DNA from: Ensifer sp. LC163
Lineage (GTDB): Bacteria; Pseudomonadota; Alphaproteobacteria; Rhizobiales; Rhizobiaceae
Direction: 5' to 3'
Length of the DNA stretch: 64,000 nt
Assembly: GCF_001695855.1 (NCBI RefSeq)
Contig: NZ_MBSS01000067.1
Coordinates: forward strand, 124,001 to 188,000
The position numbers and the translations under genes are program-made. The notes under the pieces were generated by a model that ran no database searches, was not told the origin of the DNA, and saw nothing but the letters and a program-made list of their open reading frames with translations. Positions 8,862 through 17,335 of the stretch are shown piece by piece (position 1 is the stretch's first letter; each line of letters opens with the position of its first letter).

Positions 8862-10079
8862 TTACTTCGTGGCGGCGACCTTGGTCTCTTCGGGCGCCGT
8901 GCGCGTGTCGACATCGACGACAACGCTCAAGCCCGCCCGCAGATGGCCTTCCGCCAGCACATCGGCCGGCAGCGTGATGCGCACCGGCACGCGCTGGATC
9001 ACCTTGGTGAAGTTGCCGGTGGCGTTTTCGGCCGGCAGCAGCGAGAACACCGAACCGGACGCCGGCGAGATCGAGGCGACCGTGCCTTCGATCGCGTTCT
9101 CGTCATAGGCGTCGATGTGGACCTTGACCTTCGAGCCCGGAACCAGATGCGCGATCTGCGTCTCCTTGAAGTTGGCGTCGATATAGAGCTGGTCGACCGG
9201 GACGAGGGCGGCCAGTCGCTGGCCGGCGGAGACGAGGTCTCCGACCTGGACGGCGACGTTGCCGATAACGCCGTCATAGGGCGCCTTCAGCACGGTGAAA
9301 CCGAGGTCGCGGTTCGCCTTGTCGCGGGCAAGTTCCAGCGAGCGGATCGTGCTTTCCGCCTCGGTGCGCTGTGCCGCCAGAACAGTGATGTTGGCGTTCG
9401 CCGCCGCGATGTTGGCATCGGCGCCGGCGAGGTTCGCGCGGGCCTGATCCAGCGCCACGTCGGCATTGTCGCGCGACGCAACGGTGCCGACGTCCTTGGA
9501 CTGGAGGTCGCTCGCGCGCTTCTGCGCGAGTTCGGCGCCGCGCACCGTTGCTTCGAGAGCTTTCTTCTGGGCCTCGGCCTGAGCGAGGCTCGCCTTCGCA
9601 CCGGCGATCTGCGCGTCGAAGCGGCTGAGCGCCAGCTGCTGCGTGGCGATCTGCGCCTCGGCCTGCTCGGCGGCAATGCGGTAGTCGCCATCGTCGAGCG
9701 TGACCAAGGGATCGCCGGCCTTCACCTGCTGGTTGGCGACGACGTCGACCTTGGCGACATAGCCCGAAACCTTCGGGGAGATAGTGGCGATGTCGCCTTC
9801 GATATAGGCGTCATCGGTCGAAACCATGAAGCGGCCATTGGTCCACCAGTCATAGCCGTACCAGCCAGCGGCAGCGAGAGCAGCGAGGCCGAGAACGGGC
9901 AGCAAGGGACTGCGCTTCTTCTTTTTCGAAGCGGCTTCGACAGCGGGCGCTTGCGTCGCTGCAGGCGCCTCGGCTGTCGCCCCCTTGGCCTCGGGCGCGG
10001 CCTCATGGGTCTGCGGAACTTCAAAATCCTCGCCGACAGGGCGAACGCGAGCGACGCTGGACGTTTTGGATGCGGACAT
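8862..10079 (-). CDS. HlyD/EmrA-family periplasmic membrane-fusion (adaptor) protein
   Basis: This 405-residue adaptor links an MFS efflux pump to the outer membrane. The N-terminus is cytoplasmic and Pro/Ala-rich, with a basic KKKKR stretch at 52-56. One transmembrane helix follows (about 58-78), then biotin/lipoyl-like halves (VSTDDAYIEGDIATISPKVSGYV, split here by the text only; KAPYDGVIGNVAVQVGDLVSAG) around long alpha-helical coiled coils rich in Ala and Gln. The start MSASKTSS at 10079 gives a normal EmrA length. Upstream frame extensions run through the operators and are rejected. It lies 69 nt upstream of the transporter gene and is probably cotranscribed with it. Confidence 0.9.
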   Translation of the reverse strand: MSASKTSSVARVRPVGEDFEVPQTHEAAPEAKGATAEAPAATQAPAVEAASKKKKRSPLLPVLGLAALAAAGWYGYDWWTNGRFMVSTDDAYIEGDIATISPKVSGYVAKVDVVANQQVKAGDPLVTLDDGDYRIAAEQAEAQIATQQLALSRFDAQIAGAKASLAQAEAQKKALEATVRGAELAQKRASDLQSKDVGTVASRDNADVALDQARANLAGADANIAAANANITVLAAQRTEAESTIRSLELARDKANRDLGFTVLKAPYDGVIGNVAVQVGDLVSAGQRLAALVPVDQLYIDANFKETQIAHLVPGSKVKVHIDAYDENAIEGTVASISPASGSVFSLLPAENATGNFTKVIQRVPVRITLPADVLAEGHLRAGLSVVVDVDTRTAPEETKVAATK

Positions 10080-10111
10080 GGGTACCGGCCTGGTTAATGA
10101 GTGACGACTGA

Positions 10112-10131
10112 ACTGAACCGTTCGGTTCGAT
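10112..10131. promoter_or_regulatory. Operator-like palindrome 1 upstream of the efflux operon
   Basis: GAACC and GGTTC arms around a GTTC centre, with an imperfect two-base extension on the left. It lies 32 nt before the adaptor gene start and matches the second palindrome 64 bp away. It is a probable binding site for the divergent TetR regulator. Confidence 0.6.
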
Positions 10132-10175
10132 CGGAAGCTTGACTTAGTCGCTTTGACGTCGCATATCAAGAGGAA

Positions 10176-10195
10176 ATCGAACCACACGGTTCGAT
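10176..10195. promoter_or_regulatory. Operator-like palindrome 2 upstream of the TetR gene
   Basis: Perfect eight-base arms ATCGAACC and GGTTCGAT around ACAC. It lies 41 nt before the chosen TetR start. It shares GAACC/GGTTCGAT with palindrome 1. Confidence 0.65.
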
Positions 10196-10236
10196 GGGCG
10201 AAAATTAATGCGAACGGGACGGCACAGACGGCGATC

Positions 10237-10944
10237 ATGGAACCAGCAAAGACCGGACAGAACGAGACCATCCAGCCTGATAGCGGCGCGGACGAGCAGC
10301 TTTGTCCCGGCAGCGGACGCCATGCGGCGGGTGAAGACCCTGCCAAGCGCGAACAGATTCTCGAGGGCGCGCGGCGGGTCTTCATGAGCCAGGGCTTCGA
10401 CGCCGCGAGCATGAACGACATCACCCGCGAGGCCGGCGTCTCGAAGGGCACGCTCTACGTCTATTTCGAAAACAAGGAAGATCTGTTCAAGGCACTGATC
10501 GTCAGGGGCAAGACCCGGGTGGTTGAGACCGCCAAGCACGCGCTTAACGATCACGAGGACGTCGAGGAGTCGCTTTACGATTTCGGCGTCACCTTGACGA
10601 GCAGCATCACCTCCGAGGATACGATCCGCTCCATGCGCATGGTGATCGGCGTGATCGACCGCATGCCGCATCTGGCCGAACGCTTCTTCAGCGAGGCGCC
10701 CGAAAACGGCTATACCGTCCTCAAGACCTACCTCGACCGGCAGGTCCCGGCCGGCACGCTCGACATCGACAACACCGAAATGGCCGCACGACAGTTCATC
10801 GAGATGGCCCAGGCCGGGCTGTTCAAGCACCGCCTGTTCGGCGGCATGTGTTCGGCGCCGCCGCGAGAGCAGATCGAGGGCACGGTTGCCGCTGCCGTCC
10901 GGGTCTTCATGGCCGCCTACGGACCCAAGAAGAAGACCGGCTGA
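10237..10944 (+). CDS. TetR/AcrR-family transcriptional repressor of the efflux pair
   Basis: This 235-residue regulator has the TetR DNA-binding helix-turn-helix at about residues 41-85: ILEGARRVFMSQGFDAASM, DITREAGVSKGTLYVYF and ENKEDLF. The C-terminal ligand-binding and dimerisation domain resembles the TetR_C_7/AefR-like type (MVIGVIDRMPHLAERFF). The start at 10237 (MEPAKTGQ) leaves the palindromes in the intergenic region. An in-frame ATG at 10153 would put one operator inside the gene. It is divergent from the EmrAB-type pair and very likely represses it, and itself, until a toxic ligand binds. Confidence 0.9.
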   Translation: MEPAKTGQNETIQPDSGADEQLCPGSGRHAAGEDPAKREQILEGARRVFMSQGFDAASMNDITREAGVSKGTLYVYFENKEDLFKALIVRGKTRVVETAKHALNDHEDVEESLYDFGVTLTSSITSEDTIRSMRMVIGVIDRMPHLAERFFSEAPENGYTVLKTYLDRQVPAGTLDIDNTEMAARQFIEMAQAGLFKHRLFGGMCSAPPREQIEGTVAAAVRVFMAAYGPKKKTG

Positions 10945-11054
10945 GCCAGGCCGAGCCGCCCGTTCGTCCGGCAATCCTTCAATCCAGCAATTGCGATCAA
11001 GCACGCCTTGCGGCAAGACCCTATGAGCATGGGCTGTCTGCCAAGGGAGTGAAC

Positions 11055-11894
11055 ATGAGTGCTATCGGAAGGGCGATCTGGTTCATCGAGAGCCATTTCG
11101 CGAACGATATATCGCTGGAGGAGATCGCCGAGGCCGCCGGCCTCTCGCGCTTTCACCTGTCGCGCGTCTTCGGACTGGTGACGGGCCGCTCCATCAGCGC
11201 CTATATCCGCGGGCGGCGCCTGAGCGGCGCCGCGCAAAACCTTGCCAGTGGCTCCTCCAGCATTCTCGCGGTGGCCCTCGACGCGGGCTACGGCTCGCAT
11301 GAGGCCTTCACCCGTGCCTTTCGCGAGCAGTTCGGCGTGACGCCGGAAACCGTGCGCAAGCAAGGGCACCTCAGCAATATCGAACTGACGGAGCCTATCA
11401 GAATGGACGACACCCGCCTCCTCAAACTGGACCCGCCCCGCTTCGAAGACAGCCCGCCGCTTCTGCTGGCTGGGCTCGCGGAAACCTACGCCTATGGCCA
11501 CACCGAAGGTATTCCCTCGCTGTGGCAGCGTTTCAACACCCACTTCGGCAACGTCCCCGGACAGAAGAGCAATGTCGCCTACGGCGTCTGCAGCCAAAGC
11601 GACGGCGAAGCGGGCACCTTTCGCTATATGGCGGCCGTGGAAGTCGACGACGCCGGCGCGCTGCCAGCCGGCTTTTCGACCATCAAGCTGCCGAAGCAGC
11701 GCTATGCCGTGTTCCTGCACCGCGGCCATATCTCGGCGATCGCGACGACCGCGCACCATATCTTCGGCACATGGCTGCCGGAGGCCGGCCTTCAGCATGG
11801 TGAAACGCCCGACCTGATCGAGCGCTACGACGAGCGTTTCGATCCGCGTTCGGGCATGGGTGTGGTCGAAATCTGGGTCCCGATCAAATCGTAA
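11055..11894 (+). CDS. AraC-family regulator with GyrI-like effector domain
   Basis: This 279-residue protein has an N-terminal AraC/XylS double helix-turn-helix (ISLEEIAEAAGLSRFHLSRV, then ILAVALDAGYGSHEAFTRAF and FGVTPETVRK) over about residues 1-105. A GyrI-like/AraC_E_bind domain follows (LAGLAETYAYGHTEGIPSLW, FSTIKLPKQRYAVFLHRGH). Such Rob/SoxS-like proteins respond to small hydrophobic compounds or stress. GGGAG five bases before the ATG at 11055 fixes the start. The gene follows the TetR gene by 110 nt on the same strand, so it could be linked to the efflux system, though no shared operator is visible. Confidence 0.9.
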   Translation: MSAIGRAIWFIESHFANDISLEEIAEAAGLSRFHLSRVFGLVTGRSISAYIRGRRLSGAAQNLASGSSSILAVALDAGYGSHEAFTRAFREQFGVTPETVRKQGHLSNIELTEPIRMDDTRLLKLDPPRFEDSPPLLLAGLAETYAYGHTEGIPSLWQRFNTHFGNVPGQKSNVAYGVCSQSDGEAGTFRYMAAVEVDDAGALPAGFSTIKLPKQRYAVFLHRGHISAIATTAHHIFGTWLPEAGLQHGETPDLIERYDERFDPRSGMGVVEIWVPIKS

Positions 11895-11900
11895 ACGGTA

Positions 11901-11936
11901 AAGCGCCGCCGCAAATGGCTGGTGGCGCTTGTCACT
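11901..11936 (+). terminator. Possible terminator after the AraC-type gene
   Basis: A ten-base stem, AAGCGCCGCC with GGTGGCGCTT (one G-U pair), has a 10-nt loop and begins six bases after the stop codon. The following GTCACTTTC is only weakly T-rich, so termination may be partial. Confidence 0.4.
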
Positions 11937-12007
11937 TTCGCGATGTTGCTTAAATACTGCCGCGATTCTTGCGCGACGACGCGCCACCGAGAAAGGAAAG
12001 ATCGCCG

Positions 12008-12763
12008 ATGCAGGAGATAATGTCGCTTGCCCAGAACCCAGCGGCCTGGGTCGCCCTCATAACACTGGTTGTCATGGAGGTGGTTCTCGGCATCGACAAC
12101 CTGATCTTCATTTCGATCCTGACCAACAAGTTGCCCGTCGAACACCGCGAAAAGGCCCGCCGGCTCGGCATTACCCTGGCGCTCGTCATGCGTCTTGCCT
12201 TGCTCGGCACCGTCGCCTGGATCGTCAAGCTGACCACGCCGGTCTTCGAGGTCTTCGGACACGGCTTCTCCTGGAAGGACATGATCCTGATCGCCGGCGG
12301 TCTCTTCCTCGTCTGGAAGGCGACCAAGGAAATCCACCACAGCGTCGACCCCAGCGACCACGACGAAGACTTCATCGCCTCTTCGGCCATCAACAGCTTC
12401 GGCGCCGCGATCGGCCAGATCCTGCTGCTCGACCTGGTCTTCTCGGTCGACAGCATCATCACCGCAGTCGGCATGACGCCGCATCTGCCGATCATGGTCA
12501 TCGCCGTTCTCGCTGCCGTCACCGTGATGCTCGTTGCCGCAACGCCGCTTGCCAACTTCATCGAGAAGAACCCGACGATCGTCATGCTGGCGCTCGCCTT
12601 CCTCTTGATGATCGGCACGACGCTGATCGCCGAAGGCATGGGCCTGCACGTGCCGAAGGGCTACATCTATGCCGCCATGGCCTTCTCGGCGCTGGTCGAG
12701 GTTCTCAACATGGTGGCCCGCAATGCGCGCCTGCGAAAAAAGGAAGCCGGCAAGCTGCACTGA
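12008..12763 (+). CDS. TerC-family integral membrane protein
   Basis: This 251-residue inner-membrane protein has about seven hydrophobic segments and the two TerC signatures: [18 protein letters not shown] (residues 21-38, with acidic residues in the membrane) and [15 protein letters not shown]. TerC/YjbE/Alx-type proteins are tied to tellurite resistance and, for better studied members, manganese export or homeostasis. Which applies here is not shown. AAAGGAAAG precedes the ATG at 12008. The same frame is open upstream to 11969, but that extension lacks a ribosome site. A good terminator follows. Confidence 0.92.
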   Translation: MQEIMSLAQNPAAWVALITLVVMEVVLGIDNLIFISILTNKLPVEHREKARRLGITLALVMRLALLGTVAWIVKLTTPVFEVFGHGFSWKDMILIAGGLFLVWKATKEIHHSVDPSDHDEDFIASSAINSFGAAIGQILLLDLVFSVDSIITAVGMTPHLPIMVIAVLAAVTVMLVAATPLANFIEKNPTIVMLALAFLLMIGTTLIAEGMGLHVPKGYIYAAMAFSALVEVLNMVARNARLRKKEAGKLH

Positions 12764-12787
12764 GGCGCTGCCACGAACGAAAATGGA

Positions 12788-12816
12788 AAAGGCGGGGCGC
12801 AATGTCCCGCCTTTCT
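12788..12816 (+). terminator. Intrinsic terminator after the TerC gene
   Basis: A perfect nine-base stem, AAAGGCGGG with CCCGCCTTT, has a 9-nt loop and is followed by CTCGTT. It lies 25 nt past the TerC stop. Confidence 0.65.
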
Positions 12817-12825
12817 CGTTGCGCC

Positions 12826-12858
12826 AAAAAAAGGCCTGCATCACAGGGGATGCAGGCC
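12826..12858 (-). terminator. Intrinsic terminator facing the TerC gene (minus strand)
   Basis: A perfect ten-base stem GGCCTGCATC/GATGCAGGCC has a 6-nt loop. On the minus strand it is followed by a run of seven T. It would stop transcripts from the VOC gene, whose stop lies about 190 nt upstream of it. With the previous entry it makes a back-to-back terminator pair. Confidence 0.7.
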
Positions 12859-13048
12859 ACCTTGCTGCGGGAGTTTGTGAGGACGCAAGCCGGACGGGTC
12901 AGGGAGCTCGACTGCCGTTTCGTTGGCCATGGGAAGAAATCGGAAAAATTCCCGTGTTCTCCACCTCCGTCATGTCCGATTGGCACAGCCAGCACCTCTC
13001 GATCCGATAACGCCTCATCCGGTAAATCGTTCCGGCTGGCGCCATATG

Positions 13049-13429
13049 TCAGGCATCTGGACGGTGCCCGATCTCGACCAGGATGTTGCCGGGTATGACC
13101 ATGTAGAAGACGTAGGCGCCGTGCCGTTCTTCCGGTTCGCTCGTGCGGATGCCGCTCGGCAGGATGCGCCGATAGGCGTTTTCGACCTGCGACCTCTCGG
13201 GCAGCAGGAAGCCGATATGGTAGGTCTGGGCGCCGAGGCTGACCTGGTCGCCGCCGCCGAGCCTGGCAATCGGCGGGCTGATCACGAGCACCATGCCGGC
13301 ATCATCGGCGAGGCGATAAAAGGCATCCTTGCCGCGCGCTTCGACAAGCGTGAAGCCAAGATGTTCGATGAAGAACGTCGCCGTTTCGGCAACGATGGGG
13401 CTATGAAGATCGAGATGGTTCAGTCGCAT
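13049..13429 (-). CDS. VOC (glyoxalase/bleomycin-resistance) superfamily protein
   Basis: This 126-residue single-repeat vicinal-oxygen-chelate protein begins MRLNHLDLHSP, with a putative metal-binding His at residue 5. FFIEHLGFTLVE, HIGFLLPERSQVE, YVFYMVIPGNILVEIGHR follow, the last supplying the usual C-terminal Glu ligand. Members include glyoxalases, dioxygenases and antibiotic-sequestering proteins; no substrate is evident. CACGGAGACTGCAC gives a ribosome site for the start at 13429. The frame is open to 13576 but without a site. It may be co-regulated with the ArsR gene 235 nt upstream on the same strand. Confidence 0.85.
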   Translation of the reverse strand: MRLNHLDLHSPIVAETATFFIEHLGFTLVEARGKDAFYRLADDAGMVLVISPPIARLGGGDQVSLGAQTYHIGFLLPERSQVENAYRRILPSGIRTSEPEERHGAYVFYMVIPGNILVEIGHRPDA

Positions 13430-13664
13430 GTGCAGTCTCCGTGTTTGAGAAACGCGGCGGACTGCGTCTGATCCGGATACACCCCGCCGCGGACCGATGC
13501 GGATGCATCGGAACCACGCCGCGGGTTCGAACGATGAGGTTCGAGCAGAGCTTCGCAAAGACTTGGACAGCCTCACGAAGGGACCGGGCTTACCATATCC
13601 GGTCCTGCCTTTTTCGACACGGGATGTGTAGCGCAGCCGAACTGCGCCAGCAAGATCACGGAGA

Positions 13665-14012
13665 TCAGTTCTTCCCTGCGTCCGGATCTGCCTGTTGCAG
13701 TTCCTGCAGATAGGCGTCGAGACGATCGAACTTCTCTTCCCAGAAGCGGCGGTAGCTGTCGAGCCAGCTGTTGACGTCCCGCAAGGGTGCTGCCTCGAGC
13801 CGGCAGGGCCGCCATTGCGCCTCGCGGCCGCGGCTGATCAGCCCGGCGCGCTCGAGCACTTTCAAATGCTTGGAAACTGCCGGCAGACTCATCTCGAACG
13901 GCTCCGCCAGTTCGCCGACCGAAGCCTCGCCGAGAGAGAGCCGGGCGAGGATGGCCCTGCGGGTAGGGTCGGCAAGGGCTGAGAGCGTGGTCGACAGGCG
14001 ATCTTCCGGCAT
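13665..14012 (-). CDS. ArsR-family helix-turn-helix regulator
   Basis: This 115-residue winged-helix protein has LSALADPTRRAILARLSLGE, VGELAEPFEMSLPAVSKHLK and VLERAGLISRGREAQWRPC, typical of the ArsR subgroup often paired with AHSA1/SRPBCC genes. It has no cysteine metal site of the ArsR/SmtB type; the only Cys is in the RPC tail. The C-terminus FWEEKFDRLDAYL is a conserved tail of this subgroup. Unusually, no SRPBCC gene follows. A VOC protein gene is next on this strand. A palindrome in the divergent gltX intergenic region is a likely operator. Confidence 0.9.
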   Translation of the reverse strand: MPEDRLSTTLSALADPTRRAILARLSLGEASVGELAEPFEMSLPAVSKHLKVLERAGLISRGREAQWRPCRLEAAPLRDVNSWLDSYRRFWEEKFDRLDAYLQELQQADPDAGKN

Positions 14013-14036
14013 TTTCTAAAAAACCTTTCAGTTAAA

Positions 14037-14050
14037 TAACCTCACGGTTC
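14037..14050. promoter_or_regulatory. Candidate ArsR operator
   Basis: TAACC-TCAC-GGTTC: four-base arms AACC and GGTT around TCAC, embedded in an AT-rich stretch about 25 nt upstream of the ArsR start. The placement suits autorepression. The arms are short. Confidence 0.45.
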
Positions 14051-14268
14051 AATATAACCACCCATCGGCGGTGTCAACAAAAACCGGCGTGATCCACTTT
14101 CCGTTGACATGCTCGACGTTCTATGGTCTCACGCCAGCCGACTGGAATAGCCCGCCGATACCGCTGGTGCGGCACCCCTACGGGCCTTTCCTTCCCATAA
14201 AATGCGCGCCCGGCGGCCGGACTTGTCTTCCGGCAAGGGGCGAGAAGCACGTCAAACGGGCAAAGACC

Positions 14269-15726
14269 ATGGCAGATTCAGCAGTCCGGGTACGCATCGC
14301 ACCCTCCCCCACCGGCGAGCCGCATGTCGGCACCGCCTATATCGCTCTGTTCAACTACCTCTTCGCAAAGAAGCACGGCGGCACCTTCATCCTGCGGATC
14401 GAGGATACCGATGCCACGCGCTCGACGCCGGAATTCGAGCAGAAGGTGCTGGACGCGCTGAAATGGTGCGGGCTCGAATGGTCGGAAGGCCCCGACGTCG
14501 GCGGCCCCTATGGCCCCTACCGCCAGAGCGATCGCAAGGACATCTATCTCGACTACGTTCGCCAGATCGAGAACAACGGCCACGGCTTCCGTTGTTTCTG
14601 CACGCCCGAACGGCTGGAGCAGATGCGCGAGGCTCAGCGCGCCGCCGGCAAGCAGCCGAAATATGACGGCCACTGCCTGAGCCTGACCGCCGAAGAAGTG
14701 ACGCGCCGCGTCGACGCCGGCGAGCCGCACGTCGTGCGCATGAAGATCCCGACTGAGGGTTCCTGCAAGTTCACCGACGGCGTCTATGGCGACGTCGAGA
14801 TCCCGTGGGATTCGGTCGACATGCAGGTTCTGCTCAAGGCCGACGGCATGCCGACCTATCACATGGCGAACGTCGTCGACGACCATCTGATGAAGATCAC
14901 CCACGTCGCACGCGGCGAAGAGTGGCTGGCGTCCGTGCCGAAGCACATCCTGATCTATCAATATCTCGGCCTGACGCCGCCGGTGTTCATGCACCTGTCG
15001 CTGATGCGCAATGCCGACAAATCGAAGCTGTCGAAGCGCAAGAACCCGACGTCGATCTCCTACTACTCCGCGCTCGGCTACCTGCCGGAAGCGCTGATGA
15101 ACTTCCTCGGCCTGTTCTTCATCCAGATCGCCGAAGGCGAGGAACTGATGACGATGGCCGAGCTTGCCGAAAAGTTCGACCCCGACAACCTGTCGAAATC
15201 GGGCGCGATCTTCGACATCCAGAAGCTCGACTGGCTGAACGGCCGCTGGATCCGTGAAAAGCTGAGCGACGACGAATTCCTCGGCCGGGTGCTTGCCTGG
15301 GCGTCCGAGAACGATCGCCTGAAGCAGGGCCTGAAGCTGTCGCAGTCGCGCATCTCCAAGCTCGGCGAACTGCCGGCACTTGCCGACTTCCTGTTGAAGT
15401 CCGACCTCGGGCTCGAGCCCGCGGCCTTCGCCAAGATCAAGTCGAGCCCGGAAGAACTGGTCGAGATCTTCAACACGGTCCAGCCGGATCTGGAAAAGAT
15501 CCTCGAATGGAACAAGGAAACGATCGAGGCGGAATTGCGCGCGATCGCCGACCGCATGGGCAAGAAGCTCAAGGTCGTGCTGGCACCGCTGTTCGTGGCG
15601 GTTTCCGGCTCGTCGCGCTCGCTGCCGCTGTTCGACAGCATGGAACTGCTCGGCCGCTCGGTCGTGCGCCAGCGGTTGAAGGTCGCAGGCCAGATCGCCG
15701 CCTCGATGGCCGGCAGCGGAAAGTAA
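14269..15726 (+). CDS. gltX: Glutamyl-tRNA synthetase
   Basis: This 485-residue class I aminoacyl-tRNA synthetase charges tRNA-Glu in the cytoplasm. The HIGH-type motif appears in PSPTGEPHVGTAY (residues 12-24, HVGT), the KMSKS-type motif as KSKLSKRK near residue 250. ILRIEDTDATRS lies between them, and the C-terminal anticodon-binding helical region ends MAGSGK. Alphaproteobacteria often carry two gltX copies, so this may be either one. The ATG at 14269 (MADSAVRVRIAPSPTG) is the family start. The frame is open to 14071, but that adds 66 unrelated residues. lysS follows after 10 nt, so the two form an operon. Confidence 0.96.
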   Translation: MADSAVRVRIAPSPTGEPHVGTAYIALFNYLFAKKHGGTFILRIEDTDATRSTPEFEQKVLDALKWCGLEWSEGPDVGGPYGPYRQSDRKDIYLDYVRQIENNGHGFRCFCTPERLEQMREAQRAAGKQPKYDGHCLSLTAEEVTRRVDAGEPHVVRMKIPTEGSCKFTDGVYGDVEIPWDSVDMQVLLKADGMPTYHMANVVDDHLMKITHVARGEEWLASVPKHILIYQYLGLTPPVFMHLSLMRNADKSKLSKRKNPTSISYYSALGYLPEALMNFLGLFFIQIAEGEELMTMAELAEKFDPDNLSKSGAIFDIQKLDWLNGRWIREKLSDDEFLGRVLAWASENDRLKQGLKLSQSRISKLGELPALADFLLKSDLGLEPAAFAKIKSSPEELVEIFNTVQPDLEKILEWNKETIEAELRAIADRMGKKLKVVLAPLFVAVSGSSRSLPLFDSMELLGRSVVRQRLKVAGQIAASMAGSGK

Positions 15727-15736
15727 GGACAGGACG

Positions 15737-17233
15737 ATGAACGACAAGACCGAAGCAACAGGCCTCTCCTCCGACGTGACGGAAGTGCGCGCGCAGAAGC
15801 TGAAGCTGCTGCGCGAGCAGATCGGCGACGTCTATCCGGCCCATTTCCACCGGACGATGACCAATGCCGAACTGGCGGCAAAGTACGAGAACCTGGAGTT
15901 GGACACCGAGACGCAGGATGTCGTCACCGTTGCCGGCCGCGTCTACTCGTCGCGCAACTCCGGCATGTTCATGGATATCCATGACGCATCCGGCAAGATC
16001 CAGATCTTCAGCCACAAGGACACCACCCCGGAAGATGCACGCGCGCTCTTGCCGATGATCGACATCGGCGACATCATCGGCGTGACCGGCGTTGTCCGTC
16101 GCACCAAGCGCGGCGAACTGACGATCAACGCGCAAGCGATCACCATGCTGACGAAGTCGCTGCTGCCGATGCCGGAGAAGTGGCATGGCCTGTCGGATAT
16201 CGAGCTGCGCTACCGCAAGCGCCACCTCGACATCATGACCAACGAGGAATCCAAGCTGCGTTTCCAGCAGCGCAGCAAGATCGTCTCGGGCATCCGCCGC
16301 TTCATGGAAGACGACGGCTTCATGGAAGTCGAAACGCCGATGCTGCATTCGGTCTATGGCGGCGCGACGGCAGAGCCGTTCAAGACCCACCACAACACGC
16401 TGAAACTCGACATGTACCTGCGCATCGCGCCGGAGCTGTACCTGAAGCGCACGCTGGTATCGGGCCTGACCGACAAGGTGTTCGAGATCAACCGCAACTT
16501 CCGCAACGAAGGTGTGTCGACAAGGCACAATCCCGAGTTCACCATGATGGAGTGCTACTGGGCCTATGCCGACTACGAGGACATCATGGACCTCGTCGAG
16601 CGGCTGTTTACCAAGCTCGCTCTGTCGATCCACGGCTCGACCGAGTTCATGTTCGGCGACAAGGAAATCTCCTTCAAGGGTCCTTTCCGCCGCGTGCCGA
16701 TGCCGGATGCCGTCAAGGAAGCGACCGGCATCGATTTCCTGGCGATGAAGACCGACGAAGAAGCCCGCGCTGCGGCCAAGGCTGCCGGTTTCGAGGTCGA
16801 GAAGGACTGGACCTGGGGCGAGTGCCTCGCCTTCGTCTTCGAAGAGAAGGTCGAGCCGACACTGATCCAGCCGGCCCACGTCACGCATTTCCCGAAGGAC
16901 ATCTCGCCCTTCGCCAAGGAAGTGCCGGGCGAGCCGCGCCTCGTCGAGCGTTTCGAGACCTATTGCAACACCTGGGAACTCGGCAACGCCTTCTCTGAAC
17001 TCAACGATCCGGAAGAGCAGCGCGCCCGCATGGTCGAGCAGCTCGAGCAGGCGCATGCGCGCGGCGAAAAGGCCAAGCAGCTCGACGACGAGTTCCTTGA
17101 CGCCATCGACCAGGGCATGCCGCCGGCAGGCGGCCTCGGCATCGGCGTCGACCGCCTGATCATGCTTCTGACCAACGCGCCGTCGATCCGCGACATCATC
17201 CTGTTCCCGGCGCGTCGCAACAAGGCCGACTGA
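15737..17233 (+). CDS. lysS: Lysyl-tRNA synthetase, class II
   Basis: This 498-residue enzyme charges tRNA-Lys. The N-terminal OB-fold anticodon-binding domain (VVTVAGRVYSSRNSGMFMDI) is followed by the class II catalytic core. Motif 2 reads FRNEGVSTRHNPEFTMMECY near residue 255 and motif 3 reads GLGIGVDRLIML near residue 470. The preceding gltX stop is 10 nt upstream and contains the ribosome site (AGGACAGGACG). A strong terminator closes the two-gene operon. All class II motifs are intact. Confidence 0.96.
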   Translation: MNDKTEATGLSSDVTEVRAQKLKLLREQIGDVYPAHFHRTMTNAELAAKYENLELDTETQDVVTVAGRVYSSRNSGMFMDIHDASGKIQIFSHKDTTPEDARALLPMIDIGDIIGVTGVVRRTKRGELTINAQAITMLTKSLLPMPEKWHGLSDIELRYRKRHLDIMTNEESKLRFQQRSKIVSGIRRFMEDDGFMEVETPMLHSVYGGATAEPFKTHHNTLKLDMYLRIAPELYLKRTLVSGLTDKVFEINRNFRNEGVSTRHNPEFTMMECYWAYADYEDIMDLVERLFTKLALSIHGSTEFMFGDKEISFKGPFRRVPMPDAVKEATGIDFLAMKTDEEARAAAKAAGFEVEKDWTWGECLAFVFEEKVEPTLIQPAHVTHFPKDISPFAKEVPGEPRLVERFETYCNTWELGNAFSELNDPEEQRARMVEQLEQAHARGEKAKQLDDEFLDAIDQGMPPAGGLGIGVDRLIMLLTNAPSIRDIILFPARRNKAD

Positions 17234-17258
17234 TCGGGGCCATAACGGCACAAGACAC

Positions 17259-17289
17259 AAAGCCCGGCGCGTTTGCGGCGGGCTTTTTT
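17259..17289 (+). terminator. Intrinsic terminator of the gltX-lysS operon
   Basis: AAAGCCCG pairs with CGGGCTTT and the hairpin is followed by six T in total, 25 nt after the lysS stop. It is a textbook rho-independent structure. Confidence 0.8.
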
Positions 17290-17335
17290 CGTTTTTCAAG
17301 GATGGATTACCTGGCGCCTTTTGGCGCGAACCGCG

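Noticed and set aside
7197-10097. Two long plus-strand frames opposite the efflux pair
   Set aside because: The minus-strand products are clear MFS and HlyD-family proteins with correct hydrophobic patterns. The plus frames have no domains.
14278-15747. 489-codon minus-strand frame opposite gltX
   Set aside because: Antisense shadow of an intact, conserved gene, with Arg/Asp/His-rich low-information sequence.
15569-17299. Long minus-strand open frame (576 codons) opposite lysS
   Set aside because: It mirrors lysS codon for codon, has no ribosome site or recognisable domain, and arises from high GC third positions. The plus strand has complete class II synthetase motifs.
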